A stretch of 64,000 nt of DNA, taken from positions 124,001-188,000 of the forward strand of contig NZ_FMBW01000026.1 in assembly GCF_900091725.1 (NCBI RefSeq), written 5' to 3'. Source of the DNA: Streptomyces sp. DvalAA-43 (lineage in GTDB: Bacteria > Actinomycetota > Actinomycetes > Streptomycetales > Streptomycetaceae). Shown one piece after another: positions 62,019-64,000 of the stretch (the first letter of the stretch is position 1; every line of letters starts with the position of its first letter). The position numbers and the translations under genes are program-made. The notes beneath the pieces were generated by a model. The model made no database searches. It was not told the origin of the DNA and saw only the letters and a list, made by a program, of their open reading frames with translations.

Positions 62019-62744
62019 CGGCAGCATGATGCCGGTCAGATACGACGCCGCGGGCGAGAGCAGGAACGCCGCGGCCCGGCCGAACTCCTCCGGCGTGCCG
62101 TAGCGTCGCAGCGGGATCAGCGCCTCGTGGGCCGCCCGGGAGGCCTCCGCGTCGCCCGAGCGGGCGTCCAGCTCACGCGCCCGGTCCGTGTCGATCCGGG
62201 CCGGCAGCACGCCCACCACCCGGATGCCGCGGGGACCGAGCTCGTCGGCCAGGGACTTGGCGAAACCGGCCAGGCCGGGACGGAGACCGTTCGAGATGGT
62301 CAGCCCGGCGATCGGCTCGTACACGGAGCCGGAGAGCACGAAGCCGATGACACCGCCCTCGCCGAGCACGGCCGCCGCCGCCCTGGCGAGACGTACCGCG
62401 CCCAGGAACACCGACTCGAAGGCCGACTGCCACTGCTCGTCGGTGTTGTCGGCGACGAAACCGGGAGCCGGTCCGCCGACGCTGATGAGAATGCCGTCCA
62501 GCCGTCCGAACCGCTCGTGCGCCGCGTCCACCAGCCGCTGCGCGGACGCGGGGTCGGCGTTGTCGGCGGCGAGGCCGACCGCGCCCGGCCCCAGTTCGGC
62601 GGCGGCCGCCTCGGCACGCTCACCGTCCCGGCCGGTGACGATCACCCTCGCGCCGTCGTCGGCGAGCACCCGTGCCGTGGCGTTGCCCAGCCCCCGGGTC
62701 GCTCCGGTGACGATGTACACACGGTCCTTCAGTCCAAGATCCAT
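61989..62744 (-). CDS. SDR family oxidoreductase with atypical active site
   Basis: The 251-residue SDR has the Rossmann motif VTGATRGLGNATAR, the NADP-binding VTGRDGER and the NNAG-like region ISVGGPAPGF. The usual YxxxK catalytic pair is replaced: the expected place reads LTISNGLRPGLAGFAKSLAD, so Ser and Arg stand where Tyr and Lys should be. It may bind cofactor without classical catalysis. It ends PVDGGSRHGF. ATG 62742-62744, 5 bp after the GH15 stop, so the two form one transcript. Confidence 0.85.
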   Translation of the reverse strand: MDLGLKDRVYIVTGATRGLGNATARVLADDGARVIVTGRDGERAEAAAAELGPGAVGLAADNADPASAQRLVDAAHERFGRLDGILISVGGPAPGFVADNTDEQWQSAFESVFLGAVRLARAAAAVLGEGGVIGFVLSGSVYEPIAGLTISNGLRPGLAGFAKSLADELGPRGIRVVGVLPARIDTDRARELDARSGDAEASRAAHEALIPLRRYGTPEEFGRAAAFLLSPAASYLTGIMLPVDGGSRHGF

Positions 62745-62749
62745 GGCCC

Positions 62750-64000
62750 CTATCCTGCCGCGTCGGGCTCCATCGTGTCCTCCCCGGCCAGTGCCATGGC
62801 GGTGCCCACGAGGCCGATGTGGCTGAACGCCTGCGGGAAGTTGCCCAGCTGGCGGCGGCCGACGGTGTCGTACTCCTCGGCGAGCAGCCCCACATCGTTG
62901 CAGAGCTTCAGGAGCCGTTCGAAGAGATTCCGGGCCTCCCCGGCACGCCCGGTCAGGATCAGGGCGTCGGCCAGCCAGAACGAGCACGCCAGAAAGGCCC
63001 CTTCACTGCCCGGCAGCCCGTCGATCGAGGAACCGTCCGTGCTGTAGCGGCGGACCAGGCAGTCGCTGCCCAGCTCGGCCCGGACCGCGTCGACCGTTCC
63101 GATCAGCCGGGGATCGTCCGGCGGCAGGAAACCGGTCCGGGCGATCAGCAGCGTCGCGGCGTCCAGGTTCCGGGAGCCGTAGGACTGCGTGAAGGTGTTC
63201 CGCTCCGGGTCGTACCCCTTCTCGCACACCTCCCGGTGCACGGCGTCCCGCATCGCCCGCCACCGGTCGGGGTCACCGGCCAGCGCGGGGTTGTTCTCCA
63301 GGGTGCGTACGGCGCGGTCGGCGGCGACCCAGGCCATCACCTTGGAGTGCACGAAGTGACGGCGCTGGCCGCGGATCTCCCACAGCCCCTCGTCCGGCTC
63401 GCGCCAGGTGGACTCCAGGAAGCCCAGCAGGCTGAGCTGGAGGTTCCAGGCGTGCGGCTTGTCGTCCAGACCCGCCTCGCGGGCGAGCCGCAGCGAGTCG
63501 ATGACCTCGCCGTAGACATCGAGCTGGCGCTGACGGACCGCGGCGTTGCCGATCCGGACCGGGGCGGAGTTCTCGTACCCGCGCAGCCACGGCAGCTCAG
63601 CCTCGGGCAGTCTGCGTTCGCCCGCGAGGCCGTACATGATCTGGAGGTCGGCGGGGTCCCCGGCGACCGCCCGCAGCAGCCAGTCCCGCCAGGCGGCGGC
63701 CTCCTCCAGATAGCCCGCCGAGACGAGGGCGCCGAGGGTCAGCGTGGAGTCCCGCAGCCAGCAGAAGCGGTAGTCCCAGTTCCGTACGCCCCCGATCTCC
63801 TCCGGCAGCGAGGTGGTGGGCGCCGCCACGATGCCGCCGGTCGGGCCGAAGGTCAGCGCCTTCAGCGTGATCAGCGAGCGGATCACCGCCTCCCGGTAGG
63901 GGCCCCGGTACTTGCACCGCGCGGACCACTGGGCCCAGTCGGACAGGGTGCTCTCCAGCGCCTCGTACGGGTCGACCAGATCCGGGCGGGGGGAGTGCGA
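62750..64000 (-). CDS. Glycoside hydrolase family 15 protein (partial, start outside window)
   Basis: 417 residues are visible, and the frame is open to the window edge. The GH15 core is clear: RCKYRGPYREAVIRSLITLK, GIVAAPTTSLPEEIGG, RNWDYRFCWLRDST, ENSAPVRIGNAAVRQRQLD, HSKVMAWVAADRAVR and the C-terminal FPQAFSHIGLVGTAMAL. This group includes glucoamylase-like enzymes and GH15 trehalases of actinobacteria. The upstream N-terminal domain is missing. It cotranscribes with the SDR. Confidence 0.9.
   Translation of the reverse strand, partial: SHSPRPDLVDPYEALESTLSDWAQWSARCKYRGPYREAVIRSLITLKALTFGPTGGIVAAPTTSLPEEIGGVRNWDYRFCWLRDSTLTLGALVSAGYLEEAAAWRDWLLRAVAGDPADLQIMYGLAGERRLPEAELPWLRGYENSAPVRIGNAAVRQRQLDVYGEVIDSLRLAREAGLDDKPHAWNLQLSLLGFLESTWREPDEGLWEIRGQRRHFVHSKVMAWVAADRAVRTLENNPALAGDPDRWRAMRDAVHREVCEKGYDPERNTFTQSYGSRNLDAATLLIARTGFLPPDDPRLIGTVDAVRAELGSDCLVRRYSTDGSSIDGLPGSEGAFLACSFWLADALILTGRAGEARNLFERLLKLCNDVGLLAEEYDTVGRRQLGNFPQAFSHIGLVGTAMALAGEDTMEPDAAG

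Overview
The window reads as chromosomal DNA of a Streptomyces species. It is very GC-rich with strong third-position G/C bias, uses GTG and TTG starts often, and carries markers typical of the genus: a FemX-type glycyl ligase beside LL-diaminopimelate (lysine) genes, ectoine/hydroxyectoine genes, a B12 cluster with a ChlI/ChlD fusion, an LAETG-anchored secreted protein, a Gbn-like nucleoid protein and an Asp23/AmaP operon. From memory, the gene order resembles the S. coelicolor region running from about SCO1839 (gbn) to SCO1916 (dapD), here in inverse numbering order. No tRNA, rRNA or CRISPR array is visible.

Layout. 0-5.5 kb: end of a transporter, dapD and a DapA-family gene converging with a 4-bp overlap, a DUF4232 lipoprotein, a GNAT, FemX and an ABM-domain protein. 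5.5-12.6 kb: secreted nuclease, an uncharacterised Streptomyces protein (paralogue at 52.4 kb), PhoX phosphatase, a 76-residue UvrD-tail-like protein and a double TerD protein. 12.6-22.6 kb: a hexuronate/glucarate module (uronate dehydrogenase-like, KdgD, an unknown coupled protein, IclR regulator, 2-oxoglutarate semialdehyde dehydrogenase, DUF1349), interrupted by an MFS exporter, a penicillin-binding protein and a GNAT. A shared operator-like motif lies at both divergent promoters and recurs in weaker form before the semialdehyde dehydrogenase.

22.6-30 kb is the most disturbed part. A roughly 176-bp sequence occurs twice in inverted orientation. One copy is the leader and start of a seven-helix membrane protein. 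The other is a stub of the same gene, whose 14-codon ORF now overlaps the start of an unrelated gene. A truncated GntR gene and a decayed IS630-type transposase lie next to the intact copy. Between the repeats are an old yellow enzyme/MarR pair with two matching operators, a class V aminotransferase and a DsbA-like protein. 30-37.6 kb: methyltransferase, VOC fusion, ectABCD, an aminotransferase and an amidohydrolase.

38-50 kb: LAETG protein, then cobalamin genes. A CobE-CobC fusion and a ZIP permease are followed by cobB, cobO, chlID, cobQ and cbiB on the minus strand behind a cobalamin riboswitch. No cobN is present. A phosphate transporter (pit) with a clear PHO box follows. 50-64 kb: class II aldolase, hydrolase, the paralogue, VOC protein, YpfJ-type peptidase, ABC-F ATPase with a seven-residue leader peptide, Gbn with clustered GATC sites, enoyl-CoA hydratase, the Asp23/AmaP operon, an SDR with altered active site and tandemly duplicated 3' end, and a GH15 enzyme cut by the window edge.

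All assignments rest on reading motifs by eye. No searches were run.
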